Source of the DNA: Clostridium sp. 1001271B_151109_B4 | GTDB taxonomy: Bacteria > Bacillota > Clostridia > Clostridiales > Clostridiaceae | NCBI RefSeq assembly: GCF_015670405.1 | Contig: NZ_JADPBQ010000007.1 | Coordinates: forward strand, 7,674-71,673 | Length of the DNA stretch: 64,000 nt | Direction: 5' to 3' | Shown: positions 53,268 to 61,895 of the stretch, one piece after another | Layout of the letters: each line of letters begins with the position of its first letter | How positions within the stretch are numbered: position 1 is the stretch's first letter | Made by a program: the position numbers and the translations under genes | The notes under the pieces: generated by a model | Seen by the model: the letters and a program-made list of their open reading frames with translations, nothing else | What the model was told of the DNA's origin: nothing | The model's database searches: none

Positions 53268-54131
53268 ATGAAAAAGCGCAAATTACTTATTTTAAATTTA
53301 TTTCTAGTTCTTATTATTTGTTCTCTTAATTATTTTCAACTATCCTCAAAATCATGTTCAAATAATGAAATACTTATTCATTATATAGATGTTGGTCAAG
53401 GTGATTGCATATTAATTCAAGTTAATGAAAAAAATCTATTGATTGATTCTGGTCCCGCTAGTAGTAGAAATGATTTATTAGATTATTTAAGTAAATTAAA
53501 TATAAAAAAGTTTGATTACATTATTGCAACACATCCTCACGAAGACCACATAGGCAATATGGACACAATTATAAAAAGATTTAATACTGATAAATTTTAT
53601 GCTCCTAAAGTAACTCATACCTCTATTTGCTTTGAAAATATGGTAAATGCATTAGTAGATAAATCTTTAAAAATTAATGTTTTAAAAAAAGGTGAAAGTG
53701 ATATAGACCTTGGTGAAAATACTAATATAGAAATTTTTTCTCCCTTAGGAAATATGATTAGTGAAAATTATAATGATTATTCTCCAGTTATTAAAATAAC
53801 ATTTCATAATAATTCCTTTTTATTCACAGGAGATTCAGAAGCTTATACAGAAAATCAACTTCTCTCTGATAATGTAAACTTAAAATCTGATATTATCAAA
53901 ATAGGCCATCATGGTTCTAAAACTTCTACTTCTTATAACTTTTTACATGAAGTTAATCCATCCTTTGCAATAATTTCTGTAGGTGAAAATAATAAATATG
54001 GTCATCCTAGTTTGGATACTTTATTAAATCTTAACTTAATGAATATTAAAACTTACAGAACAGATTTAAATGGTACAATAATAGTTACTTCAAATGGTAA
54101 TACTATATCTATTGACTCCTTAAAAAAGTAA
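53268..54131 (+). CDS. Exported ComEC-type metallo-beta-lactamase-fold hydrolase
   Basis: 287 residues. An N-terminal signal/anchor helix (about 6-24), then an MBL domain: 'IHYIDVGQGDCILIQ', metal motif 'ATHPHEDHIGNM' (HxHxDH), 'FLFTGDSEAYTENQ' (Asp), 'IIKIGHHGSKTST' and 'GHPSLDTL'. It matches the MBL domain of ComEC without the channel part. In ComEC this domain is proposed to degrade one DNA strand; the stand-alone secreted form may be a nuclease or phosphodiesterase at the cell surface. Confidence 0.88.
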   Translation: MKKRKLLILNLFLVLIICSLNYFQLSSKSCSNNEILIHYIDVGQGDCILIQVNEKNLLIDSGPASSRNDLLDYLSKLNIKKFDYIIATHPHEDHIGNMDTIIKRFNTDKFYAPKVTHTSICFENMVNALVDKSLKINVLKKGESDIDLGENTNIEIFSPLGNMISENYNDYSPVIKITFHNNSFLFTGDSEAYTENQLLSDNVNLKSDIIKIGHHGSKTSTSYNFLHEVNPSFAIISVGENNKYGHPSLDTLLNLNLMNIKTYRTDLNGTIIVTSNGNTISIDSLKK

Positions 54132-54140
54132 TTTCTCCTC

Positions 54141-54184
54141 TAAATGATAGATGCTCCTAATTTCTTAGGAGCATCTATCATTTA
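54141..54184. terminator. Terminator after the ComEC-like gene
   Basis: 20-bp perfect stem TAAATGATAGATGCTCCTAA with a 4-base TTTC loop. It is strong, though its T run is weak, and it lies between convergent genes. Confidence 0.7.
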
Positions 54185-54228
54185 AGGATTATTTCCTTAA
54201 ATCAATAATATAAAAATATATTATTCAT

Positions 54229-55062
54229 CTATAATATATTTTCTTCTTGAGAACTTTCTTCTTTCTCTTCTATATCTGTATCAATATCCTGCTTTTTAAT
54301 TGCTTTTTCTATACAATTATCATCTTTTAAAGCAACTATTTCTTCATCAACATTTTCCTCATTGTCTATATCATTTTCTTCTAATTTTATATTAGTATTT
54401 TCTTCTTCTTCACATTGAACATTTATATACTTTTTCCAATTAACAAATATTTTATATAAATTAACTACATCTTGTTCATTATACTGTAATATAGTTTCAA
54501 TTTTTTCTTTAGGCATTCTTTCAATATATTCTTTATCTTTAAGAACCTTATGAAAAGTTTTAGCTAAATTTGAACCGCTTATTACATCGCCTTCTCTATA
54601 AATTTCAAATAGTTTTTCTAATTTTTTTAATCCAATTGATGTATTCATATCTTTTTCGTACTCTTTTTGAATATCAACTGACTTAAATTCTTTTTCAAAA
54701 TCAAAATAAATATTATATTTATTAAATAAGTATTTTATTACAGTAAAATCATTATTTCCAGAAAATGTAACTATAGTTTTTTTCCCTAGTTTTTTCATAC
54801 GTATAAAATATCTTTTTGCAAGTAATAAAATTTCTACAACTTCATTCTTATTTTCGATCATATATTGAGTTACATAAATTTTATTATCATCTTTATTGTA
54901 TACACAGGCTCCAAAGACTCCTATACATTTTGGTTTTTTATATACGTAATGCTCTAAATCAAAATAAATACTTTCTTCCGGTTTGCAAGTTCCCTCCTTA
55001 CTCTCTAACATTTTTTCAAGTCTATATTCTTCTACATCCACAATATTTTCTCGAATAATCAC
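54229..55062 (-). CDS. YprB-like RNase H-fold exonuclease with acidic tail
   Basis: 277 residues with a GTG start. The RNase H-like_2 domain (about 28-205) has DEDD-type acidic residues: 'SIYFDLEHYVY', 'IVTFSGNNDFTVIKYLF', and 'QYNEQDVVNLYKIF'. A Glu/Asp-rich tail follows (about 215-277), with 'EEEENTNIKLEENDIDNEE'. YprB is thought to be a 3'-5' exonuclease. The acidic tail is unusual and may mediate protein binding. Single gene. Confidence 0.8.
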   Translation of the reverse strand: MIIRENIVDVEEYRLEKMLESKEGTCKPEESIYFDLEHYVYKKPKCIGVFGACVYNKDDNKIYVTQYMIENKNEVVEILLLAKRYFIRMKKLGKKTIVTFSGNNDFTVIKYLFNKYNIYFDFEKEFKSVDIQKEYEKDMNTSIGLKKLEKLFEIYREGDVISGSNLAKTFHKVLKDKEYIERMPKEKIETILQYNEQDVVNLYKIFVNWKKYINVQCEEEENTNIKLEENDIDNEENVDEEIVALKDDNCIEKAIKKQDIDTDIEEKEESSQEENIL

Positions 55063-55223
55063 ACAATATCACTCTTTCCTTGCTAAATTTATCTCCCGTA
55101 TTAAACTTTTTACTATTGCTTATATCTCTTTATTATATCATGTTATTGCTATAGTGAATACTATTTCAACTTCATACTTTTTTCAAAATTTACTGGAAAT
55201 TACTTTTGTCATTCCCCCTATGC

Positions 55224-55252
55224 TTGACCCACTATACCTTTTTTGCTATTAT
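55224..55252 (+). promoter_or_regulatory. Promoter of the feo operon
   Basis: TTGACC, 17 bases, TATTAT; predicted start near 55259, just before a Fur box. Confidence 0.65.
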
Positions 55253-55267
55253 AAATATATAAAAACG

Positions 55268-55282
55268 TGAGAATGATTTTCA
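55268..55282. promoter_or_regulatory. Fur box in front of feoA
   Basis: TGAGAAT-G-ATTTTCA, a 7-1-7 inverted repeat with one mismatched pair. It fits the Fur consensus TGATAATNATTATCA at 13 of 15 bases and lies just after the predicted start. Iron-dependent repression is inferred. Confidence 0.75.
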
Positions 55283-55298
55283 ATTTGAGGTGAATTTT

Positions 55299-55520
55299 AT
55301 GTGCATTTGTGATTTAAAACTTGGTGAAAAAGCAATAATCCATACTATTAATGGAAATGATAAGCTTTCTAAAAGACTTTCTGCTTTAGGATTAATTCAA
55401 GGAACAGAAATTGAATTAAAAAGAGTTGCTCCTTTAGGCGATCCACTAATTGTAAATTTGAGAGGCTTTGATTTAGCAATTCGTAAAAAGGATGCTAAAA
55501 ATATATTATTAACAGCTTAA
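55299..55520 (+). CDS. feoA: Ferrous iron transport protein A
   Basis: 73 residues from ATG 55299, 6 bases after GAGGTGA; the GTG at 55290 is inside the ribosome site. SH3-like FeoA domain: 'LKLGEKAIIHTINGNDKLSK', 'RLSALGLIQGTEIELKRVAP' and 'PLIVNLRGFDLAIRKKDA'. It is a cytoplasmic accessory of FeoB. First gene of feoA-feoB-small Cys protein, 20 bases before feoB. Confidence 0.95.
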   Translation: MCICDLKLGEKAIIHTINGNDKLSKRLSALGLIQGTEIELKRVAPLGDPLIVNLRGFDLAIRKKDAKNILLTA

Positions 55521-55540
55521 GTATAAAGGGAGATGACAGA

Positions 55541-57298
55541 ATGAAGAATATAGCCTTACTTGGTAATCCTAATGTAGGTAAAACTACATTATTCAATAGT
55601 TTAACTGGTTCTAATCAAAGAGTTGGAAACTGGGCTGGTGTTACTGTTGATAAAAAAGAAGGATTCTTTGGCGATTTTACTATAGTAGACCTACCTGGTA
55701 TATATGCTATGGATACCTATTCTAACGAAGAAAAAATATCAAAAGAATTTCTAGAAAACGAAAAGGTTGATTTAATTTTAAACATTATTGATGCTTCTAA
55801 CATTGATAGAAACTTATACTTAACTATGCAGTTAAAACAATTTAAAAAGCCTATTGTTTTAGCAGTTAACATGATTGACGTAGCAGAAAAGAAAGGTATA
55901 AATATAGATTACAAAAAACTTGGAGAATTGCTAAATGTTATTGTAGTTCCTATTCAAGCTTCAAAAGAAATGGGAATAGATGATATTAAGTCAGCTCTAA
56001 ATAATATTAATTATAATAAAATTGATACTATTAACTATTCTTTTTCATCTGAAAAAGAAACTTATGATTACATAGAAAACATATTAAGTAAATGTACTAA
56101 AATATCTAATACCTCTAATAAACCTATTAAAGAAAAATTAGATAATATAATGTTAAACCCATGGCTTGCTTATCCTATATTCTTTTTAATAATGGCATTA
56201 ACATTTCAAGTTACATTTGCTTGGATAGGACAACCTCTTTCGGATTTACTTGATTCATTATTAAATGATTCATTAGTTCCAATAATCGAAGGCTTGCTTC
56301 ATACTACTTCACCCTGGTTCCAATCACTTATCATTGACGGTATAATTGGTGGGGTTGGAGGAATATTAGTTCTTTTACCTATTATTTTATCTTTATTTGC
56401 ATGTATAACAGTGTTAGAAGATAGTGGATATATGGCAAGAGTTGCATTTATAATGGATAAAATTATGAGAAAGATGGGCTTATCAGGAAAGGCTTTTATT
56501 CCTATGATTGTTGGATTTGGATGTTCTGTTCCTGCAATTATGACAGCAAGAACATTAGAAAGTGAAAAGGATAGAAAATTAACAGCATTATTAATACCTC
56601 TTATGAGCTGTAATGCAAGATTACCTGTTTATAGTATATTTGCAGCTGTATTTTTCCCTAAATACGTTGGCTTAGTAGTTGCTTCACTATACTTCTTAGG
56701 TATTGTTTTAGCCTTTATACTTGGTATTATTTTTAAACATACAATATTTAAAAATGAAGAAGAACCTCTACTTATTGAATTACCTGAATATAAATTACCA
56801 TCACCAAAGAATTTACTTAATCAACTTTATGAAAAGAGTAAAAGCTTTATAATAAAAGCTGGTACATTAATATTTGCAATGAGTATAGTTTTATGGTTCT
56901 TATCAAACTTTAATTTTACCGGAATGACAGATGTTAATAATAGTATATTATCTGCAATTGGAGGATTTATTGCTCCAATATTTAAACCACTTGGTTTTGG
57001 AAACTGGCAAGCTTCAGTATCACTATTAACAGGCTTAATTGCTAAAGAGACAGTTGTTTCTTCTATGGGTGTAATATTTGGTGGAAATCTTCAAACGCTT
57101 CTTCCACTTCATTTTACAGCACTTTCAGCTTTGTCATTTATGGTATTCGTATTACTTTACACACCATGTATAACAGTTGTTGGTACTATGAAAAAAGAAT
57201 TTGGTACTAAGATGACATTATTTTCTGTAGCTTATCAATTAATTTTAGCTTGGGTCGTTTCATTCTTAGTATTTAATATTGGTTCATTAATTTTCTAA
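55541..57298 (+). CDS. feoB: Ferrous iron transporter FeoB
   Basis: 585 residues. The N-terminal G domain (about 1-160) has P-loop 'GNPNVGKTTLFNSLTG', G2/G3 'TVDKKEGFFGDFTIVDLPG' and G4 'AVNMIDVAEKKG'. The membrane part has the two Gate motifs: 'ARVAFIMDKIMRKMGLSGKA' followed by 'FGCSVPAIMTARTL', and 'GLIAKETVVSSMGVIFG'. It is shorter than the ~770-residue E. coli protein and has no long C-terminal cytoplasmic tail. GTP-dependent Fe(II) uptake. GGGAGATG site. Confidence 0.97.
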   Translation: MKNIALLGNPNVGKTTLFNSLTGSNQRVGNWAGVTVDKKEGFFGDFTIVDLPGIYAMDTYSNEEKISKEFLENEKVDLILNIIDASNIDRNLYLTMQLKQFKKPIVLAVNMIDVAEKKGINIDYKKLGELLNVIVVPIQASKEMGIDDIKSALNNINYNKIDTINYSFSSEKETYDYIENILSKCTKISNTSNKPIKEKLDNIMLNPWLAYPIFFLIMALTFQVTFAWIGQPLSDLLDSLLNDSLVPIIEGLLHTTSPWFQSLIIDGIIGGVGGILVLLPIILSLFACITVLEDSGYMARVAFIMDKIMRKMGLSGKAFIPMIVGFGCSVPAIMTARTLESEKDRKLTALLIPLMSCNARLPVYSIFAAVFFPKYVGLVVASLYFLGIVLAFILGIIFKHTIFKNEEEPLLIELPEYKLPSPKNLLNQLYEKSKSFIIKAGTLIFAMSIVLWFLSNFNFTGMTDVNNSILSAIGGFIAPIFKPLGFGNWQASVSLLTGLIAKETVVSSMGVIFGGNLQTLLPLHFTALSALSFMVFVLLYTPCITVVGTMKKEFGTKMTLFSVAYQLILAWVVSFLVFNIGSLIF

Positions 57299-57326
57299 AC
57301 CAATCCTATAAAGAAGGTGAATTTAT

Positions 57327-57458
57327 TTGGAAATATTAATAACTGCAATTTTAGTTATTGCTTCTGGATATATAATTTTTAAAAATATAAAAAAATCATC
57401 TAAGGGTAATTGTAACTGCGGAAGTTGTTCATCTAATTGCTCTAATTGTAAAAAGTAA
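57327..57458 (+). CDS. FeoB-associated Cys-rich membrane protein
   Basis: 43 residues. TTG start 6 bases after AAGAAGGTGA, 28 bases after feoB. One membrane helix, 'EILITAILVIASGYIIFKNI', then a Lys/Ser linker and the tail 'GNCNCGSCSSNCSNCKK' with five Cys. This is the small FeoB-linked family found in many Firmicutes, likely handling iron next to the FeoB pore, similar in idea to FeoC/FeoW. Confidence 0.85.
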   Translation: MEILITAILVIASGYIIFKNIKKSSKGNCNCGSCSSNCSNCKK

Positions 57459-57484
57459 GAGTAGCGATAAATTTCGCTACTCTT
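57457..57484 (+). terminator. Terminator of the feo operon
   Basis: 10-bp stem AAGAGTAGCG / CGCTACTCTT with an 8-base loop starting at the stop codon of the small Cys-rich gene, followed by CTTTCTTT. Confidence 0.75.
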
Positions 57485-57547
57485 CTTTCTTTGTGTTTTT
57501 ACATTTCTCTTTTTTAAAATTTACCTTTTTATCGTTAACTAATTCCG

Positions 57548-57958
57548 CTATAATTTCTTTGTTTTCCCCAAAAGTTTTCCATAATATATTTTTATTGTCG
57601 CTGCTGTAGTCGATGCCAAGAGCATTCCTAACAGACCAAAGAATCCTCCCCCTATAACAACTGAATATATAATCCAAAAAGGCCTGACTCCAACCTTATC
57701 TCCTATAAGCTTCTGATCTAAGTACCACCCATCAAACATTTGCAATCCAAATAAAGTTAAAAAGACAACTATGCCTTTAGCTGGTGATACAAATACATTA
57801 ATTAAAAATCCTATAATTTCACCTACAAATGGTTCAAAATAAGGAATCATTTTTGTTATCCCTACTAATATTGCTAATAAAATAACATATTCAGATTTTA
57901 CTATATTTATTAATTTTCCTCTTCCCTTACCTTTTAATCTATCATTTAAATAATTATA
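57548..57958 (-). pseudogene. Truncated AI-2E family (PerM-like) transporter
   Basis: A ~136-codon open stretch without a proper start. It carries the C-terminal hallmarks of AI-2E family transporters: 'ILLAILVGITKMIPYFEPFV', 'QMFDGWYLDQKLIGDKVGVR' and 'IIGGGFFGLLGML'-like sequence. The upstream piece 'NYLNDRLKGKGRGKLINIV' seems fused with an internal deletion, and the N-terminal ~230 residues are missing. The frame opens after a TGA. An internal ATG (57850) leaves a 100-codon frame. Confidence 0.75.
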
Positions 57959-58035
57959 TCAAATATACCATTATTTAAATATTAAAATTTAAAAACCATT
58001 ATTTATCATTTAGGTTCTTTCTTAGATTTACAACA

Positions 58036-59472
58036 TTAATCTATATATACTCCTAGTAATCTTAATGAGTTTTTTAGTACTATCCTTGTAGCTTTAATTA
58101 ATTTTAATTTAGGCTTAGTAAACTCCTCCCCCCCTAAATTAAATATAGAGTTTGAAATTTCATTAACTAAATCTGTTAACTTAATTATATATCTACTTAT
58201 TATTGAAGGTTCTAATTCCTCAATAGCTTTTTGTATAAAATATTCATATCTATCTAATAGTTTTACTAATTCTATTTCTTCATTAAAATTCACTTTACTA
58301 TAATCACAGTTACAATCCAAATTTTCAAACTTTAACAATATATCTTTTATTTTAATATATGAATATATAACATAAGGACCAGTCTTATCTTCAAATGAAA
58401 AGATTTTATCAAAATCTATTATTTTATTTTCTATTCTATAATCCATTAAATAAGTAAACACTAATACGCTTTGTAATATAGCTTTTAATAATTTCTTATC
58501 CTTTTTTAATTCTATATTTTTTTTCATTATTTCATTAATGCTATTACTTAGTAAGTTATTAAAACTCAAATATTTTTCACTTCTAATAAATGTATCACTT
58601 TTTGCAAATTTAACAAGTCCAAGTTTTACATGCTCACATTCTTTACCCCACTCATAGTCTAACAATTCTAATACATTAAAAACCTGATTTACATTTACTT
58701 TTTCTGAACTACTAGCTAAATATAAATATTTATGAAAATTATATTTATTATTTATATGCATTAAATGTGCTATCTTTAATACTTTTTTATCTTTTTTATA
58801 TTCATTACTTACTATATATGGAGGCATGTTATAATTTTCAAGATTTACTGCATAAGTTTCATTACACTTTACTAATAACTTCTTTTCGCTTAATTCTGAT
58901 ATTAGCTTGTTACAATATAAATCTAATTCACTATTTGAAATCGTATTTTTATAATAAAACTGATTTAAAATTAATTTATCAAACTCATTCCATGCTTTAT
59001 TTACATTATTAATATCTATGACATTAAAACCTCTATTTCTTAATAAATTGCATAATGAATTAGCAACTACAATAGTAAATGGATTACTTATATCAAAACA
59101 TCCTGATTTTTTATAAACTGAATGTTCAATGCAAACAACTTTCCCATTCGCTATACAACTCCCCCCAAAGCCATCACCTTGCCGTATAACCTGTTCTAAT
59201 ATAGTCTTAATATAAATAACTTTATTAACAAAGAAATTCAAGTATGGCCCTAAATTATCGATTTTTTCAAACATATCATCTTTTATTTCTTTTTTTAATT
59301 CTTCGGCAATTAAATTAGGTGACTTTTTCAATATTTTACTTAATCGAAAGCAAGGTAATGAATAATCTCCATTTTCATACTTTTCCGGAATTTCTAATAT
59401 ACTTTCTATCTCATCAATAGATACATTAATATATTCATTTATTTTTTTTGCTACATCTCTCTTATAATCCAT
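58036..59472 (-). CDS. nrtL: ArgRS-like protein without the HIGH catalytic motif (NrtL type)
   Basis: 478 residues, AGGAGAA site. The N-terminal ArgRS additional domain (about 1-85) is present, and the C-terminal DALR anticodon-binding domain is clear ('IIDFDKIFSFEDKTGPYVIY' and 'KLIKATRIVLKNSLRLLG'). The catalytic core is shrunk, and the HIGH region reads 'GCFDISNPFTIV', so HIGH has become DISN (127-130). It cannot charge tRNA in the usual way. From memory, NCBI names such clostridial proteins 'ArgS-related anticodon-binding protein NrtL'; the function is unproven. It may bind tRNA-Arg or an arginine-related RNA. Confidence 0.8.
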   Translation of the reverse strand: MDYKRDVAKKINEYINVSIDEIESILEIPEKYENGDYSLPCFRLSKILKKSPNLIAEELKKEIKDDMFEKIDNLGPYLNFFVNKVIYIKTILEQVIRQGDGFGGSCIANGKVVCIEHSVYKKSGCFDISNPFTIVVANSLCNLLRNRGFNVIDINNVNKAWNEFDKLILNQFYYKNTISNSELDLYCNKLISELSEKKLLVKCNETYAVNLENYNMPPYIVSNEYKKDKKVLKIAHLMHINNKYNFHKYLYLASSSEKVNVNQVFNVLELLDYEWGKECEHVKLGLVKFAKSDTFIRSEKYLSFNNLLSNSINEIMKKNIELKKDKKLLKAILQSVLVFTYLMDYRIENKIIDFDKIFSFEDKTGPYVIYSYIKIKDILLKFENLDCNCDYSKVNFNEEIELVKLLDRYEYFIQKAIEELEPSIISRYIIKLTDLVNEISNSIFNLGGEEFTKPKLKLIKATRIVLKNSLRLLGVYID

Positions 59473-59496
59473 TTTATTTTCTCCTATTTACATAAT

Positions 59497-59526
59497 ATTT
59501 TAGGTATTAAAAATATTTTTTGTCAA
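59497..59526 (-). promoter_or_regulatory. Promoter for the ArgRS-like gene
   Basis: Minus strand TTGACA, 18 bases, TAAAAT, about 25 bases before the ATG. Confidence 0.6.
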
Positions 59527-59598
59527 CTACCCTTTATTTTTATATAGTTTTTATATAAGATAGAATTATATAAAGTATTTTGATAGGAATGATTAAAT

Positions 59599-61116
59599 AT
59601 GATTAGAGTAGGTGTAATACACATAGGTTCTAGTAAAATTAGATTAATATTAGCTGAAGTAGAGGAAATGGGATATTTTAAAGTTATTGATGAATTAAAA
59701 ACTCCTTTTAAAATTTGTTATGAATTATCTAAGGAATGTATTTTATGCTCAGAAAAGTTAAATTATATATTATCTACAATAAAAACATATAAATCCCTTT
59801 GTGAAGCTTCTGGTGCTAAAGAAATTTTTGCAATAACAACTAGCTTCTTTAACGATTTAAAAGATAGTGAATCTATTGTTTCTATGATTAAATTAAATCT
59901 TAATTTAGATTTAAAAATACTATCACAAGAAGAAGAAATTAAATTCACTGTATTAGCTGTAAATAGAAGTATGAAGTTAAGTAATTCTCTTATTGTAGAA
60001 ATAACAGGCACATCAACTAATTTAATTGATGTTAAAGATGGTAAAATAAATAACTTTGCTATTCTTCCTTTTGGCGGAATAAATTTAGCATATACTTTTA
60101 ATATTAATGATAGAATTTTAAATACTAATTTAGATATTTCATCCTCATATGTAAAAGATAAATTAGATGATATCTCTTGGCTAAATAATGATTATGAGTC
60201 AATAATCTTCCTAGGTGATTTGGCTAAAACTATATTTAAAATGGATAAATTTAAAACTCATTATCCTTTAGAAATAATCAATAATTACGAAATTACCCCT
60301 GTAGGAATACACGAAATTTATAATACAATAAAATGCAAAGACTTAAAATTACGTAGAAAAATAGATGGAATTGATCTAGATATGGTTGATAGCATGTTTA
60401 GCTCATTACTAATTTTAAATGAATTAGTAAAAATGGTTTCACCTGAAATTATTAGAATTTGTAATAATACTATAAGAGAAGGTATTCTTTATGATTATCT
60501 TTATAAAAATTATAATGTTATGGATGATATTTTAGATTATAGTATATATGGTATTTTGAACTCTCTAAATTCTAATATTACTCATGCTGAACAAGTATAT
60601 TTTATATCTGCTCAATTGTTTGAGGAATTAAAACCTCTTCACAGATTAGATGATAAATATTTAAATATATTAAAAACAGGTTCAATGCTTCATGATTGTG
60701 GTACTAGTATAAACTATCAAAATCATCATAAGCATTCATTTTATATAATTTTAAATTCTTTAATTAATGAGTTAACTCATAAAGAGCATTTAATGAGTGC
60801 AGCTGTTGCAGCTTCTCATAGATTTAACGACTATCATTTACCTTTGGCACAGTTTTCTTATTTAATTAACAAATTAGATATTGATATAATTAATAAATTA
60901 GGCGCTTTAGTTAAAATTGCTGAAGGTTTAGATAGAAGTCTAGTTGGTGTTGTTAAAAAATTAAATGTTTATTATGATGATGAAAAAGTAATAATTACTG
61001 TATCATCACCTTCTAACTTGGATGTTGAAATTCATCAAGCGCTTAGAGGAAAGAATTTCTTTAAAGAAATATACCATAGAGATTTATTTATAGAAAAGGA
61101 AAGGTGGCAAAATTAA
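59599..61116 (+). CDS. Ppx/GppA-like protein with altered phosphate loops and an HD domain
   Basis: 505 residues. The actin-like Ppx/GppA fold (about 1-295) starts 'RVGVIHIGSSKIRLIL', where the usual catalytic-loop Asp is His8. The second phosphate loop, usually DIGGGSTE, reads 'VEITGTSTNL' (Asp to Glu134, glycines lost). The C-terminal HD domain (about 310-500) keeps 'MLHDCGTSINYQNHHKHSFY' with His365-Asp366. Exopolyphosphatase/pppGpp phosphatase activity is doubtful, but the HD part may still act. Starts behind GATAGGAATG, divergent from the ArgRS-like gene. Confidence 0.8.
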   Translation: MIRVGVIHIGSSKIRLILAEVEEMGYFKVIDELKTPFKICYELSKECILCSEKLNYILSTIKTYKSLCEASGAKEIFAITTSFFNDLKDSESIVSMIKLNLNLDLKILSQEEEIKFTVLAVNRSMKLSNSLIVEITGTSTNLIDVKDGKINNFAILPFGGINLAYTFNINDRILNTNLDISSSYVKDKLDDISWLNNDYESIIFLGDLAKTIFKMDKFKTHYPLEIINNYEITPVGIHEIYNTIKCKDLKLRRKIDGIDLDMVDSMFSSLLILNELVKMVSPEIIRICNNTIREGILYDYLYKNYNVMDDILDYSIYGILNSLNSNITHAEQVYFISAQLFEELKPLHRLDDKYLNILKTGSMLHDCGTSINYQNHHKHSFYIILNSLINELTHKEHLMSAAVAASHRFNDYHLPLAQFSYLINKLDIDIINKLGALVKIAEGLDRSLVGVVKKLNVYYDDEKVIITVSSPSNLDVEIHQALRGKNFFKEIYHRDLFIEKERWQN

Positions 61117-61127
61117 TTGCCACCTTT
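61100..61127. terminator. Terminator between the Ppx-like and M50-like genes
   Basis: 10-bp stem AAAGGTGGCA / TGCCACCTTT with an 8-base loop. It overlaps the stop codon of the Ppx-like gene and is shared by convergent genes. Confidence 0.8.
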
Positions 61128-61129
61128 TA

Positions 61130-61777
61130 TTACATTCCAAAAATTAATTTAGCTATTGTATAGAAAAAGTTATAAATTAAGTTAACTGGAATTGATAATA
61201 TAGTTCCACCACCCAAAATTATTAATATAAGTATTAATAATTGATATTGATATATCTTATCTGAAACCTTATAAAATGTTTTTGGCCATATATCTCTAAA
61301 TATTTCAAATCCAGCTAATCCTGGTAATGGCAATAAATTAAATACAAATAAACTTATGTTTATTACAGTGATAAATCTCAACATATAAAATACTATAAAG
61401 AATATTGTTTCAGGTAATATACTTGATAAAAATTTTGATGTAAATACAAGTAAAATCATACCTATAAAACCTACTAATAAATTTGCTAAAGGTGCTGCAA
61501 TAGAAACCTTTATTGCATCCTTATATCCTCTTTTATATGCGCTAGGATTTGTATTTAATGGTTTAGTCCATCCAAATCCAGCTATTAAAATCATTATAAA
61601 CCCTATTAAATCTATATGAGCTGCTGGATTTAAAGTCAATCTTCCTTGAAACCTAGGTGTTTTATCACCTAATTTATCTGCAACCAAAGCTTTTGCATAT
61701 CCTTGTGCAGTAAAAGCTATTAATATAGCCGGAATTTTTAAAATAAGGTAAAGCAATTGCAATCTAAATGAGCTCAT
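61130..61777 (-). CDS. Site-2 protease (M50) homologue with lost zinc site
   Basis: 215 residues, AAGGAGTGG site, about six membrane segments. The fold marks are 'VADKLGDKTPRFQGRLTLNP', 'AAHIDLIGFIMILIAGFGWT' and 'FNLLPLPGLAGFEIF'. The catalytic HExxH, expected in the first helix (usual 'HEFAHAYVAYKLGD'), reads 'QGYAKALVADKLGD', so both His and the Glu are gone (Q25, G26, K29). The third ligand, Asp in 'LPPLDG', is Ala155. It is therefore a pseudoprotease, perhaps a membrane chaperone or competitor of an active paralogue. Reading frame and ribosome site are intact. Confidence 0.85.
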   Translation of the reverse strand: MSSFRLQLLYLILKIPAILIAFTAQGYAKALVADKLGDKTPRFQGRLTLNPAAHIDLIGFIMILIAGFGWTKPLNTNPSAYKRGYKDAIKVSIAAPLANLLVGFIGMILLVFTSKFLSSILPETIFFIVFYMLRFITVINISLFVFNLLPLPGLAGFEIFRDIWPKTFYKVSDKIYQYQLLILILIILGGGTILSIPVNLIYNFFYTIAKLIFGM

Positions 61778-61860
61778 CTTTCCACTCCTTTCATTTCTTT
61801 TAAAAACATTATATCACATATTATGGTACATATTATCTTATTTAAAATAATTTAATAAAT

Positions 61861-61887
61861 AAAGCGATGACCTAAGTTCATCGCTTT
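61861..61887 (-). terminator. Terminator after the LCP gene
   Basis: 10-bp stem AAAGCGATGA / TCATCGCTTT with a 7-base loop. T-rich on the minus strand side. Confidence 0.8.
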
Positions 61888-61895
61888 ATCTTTTA

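Noticed and set aside
57477..57677. 66-codon minus-strand frame beside the AI-2E remnant
   Set aside because: It overlaps the transporter remnant in a different frame, and its sequence matches nothing; a shadow frame.
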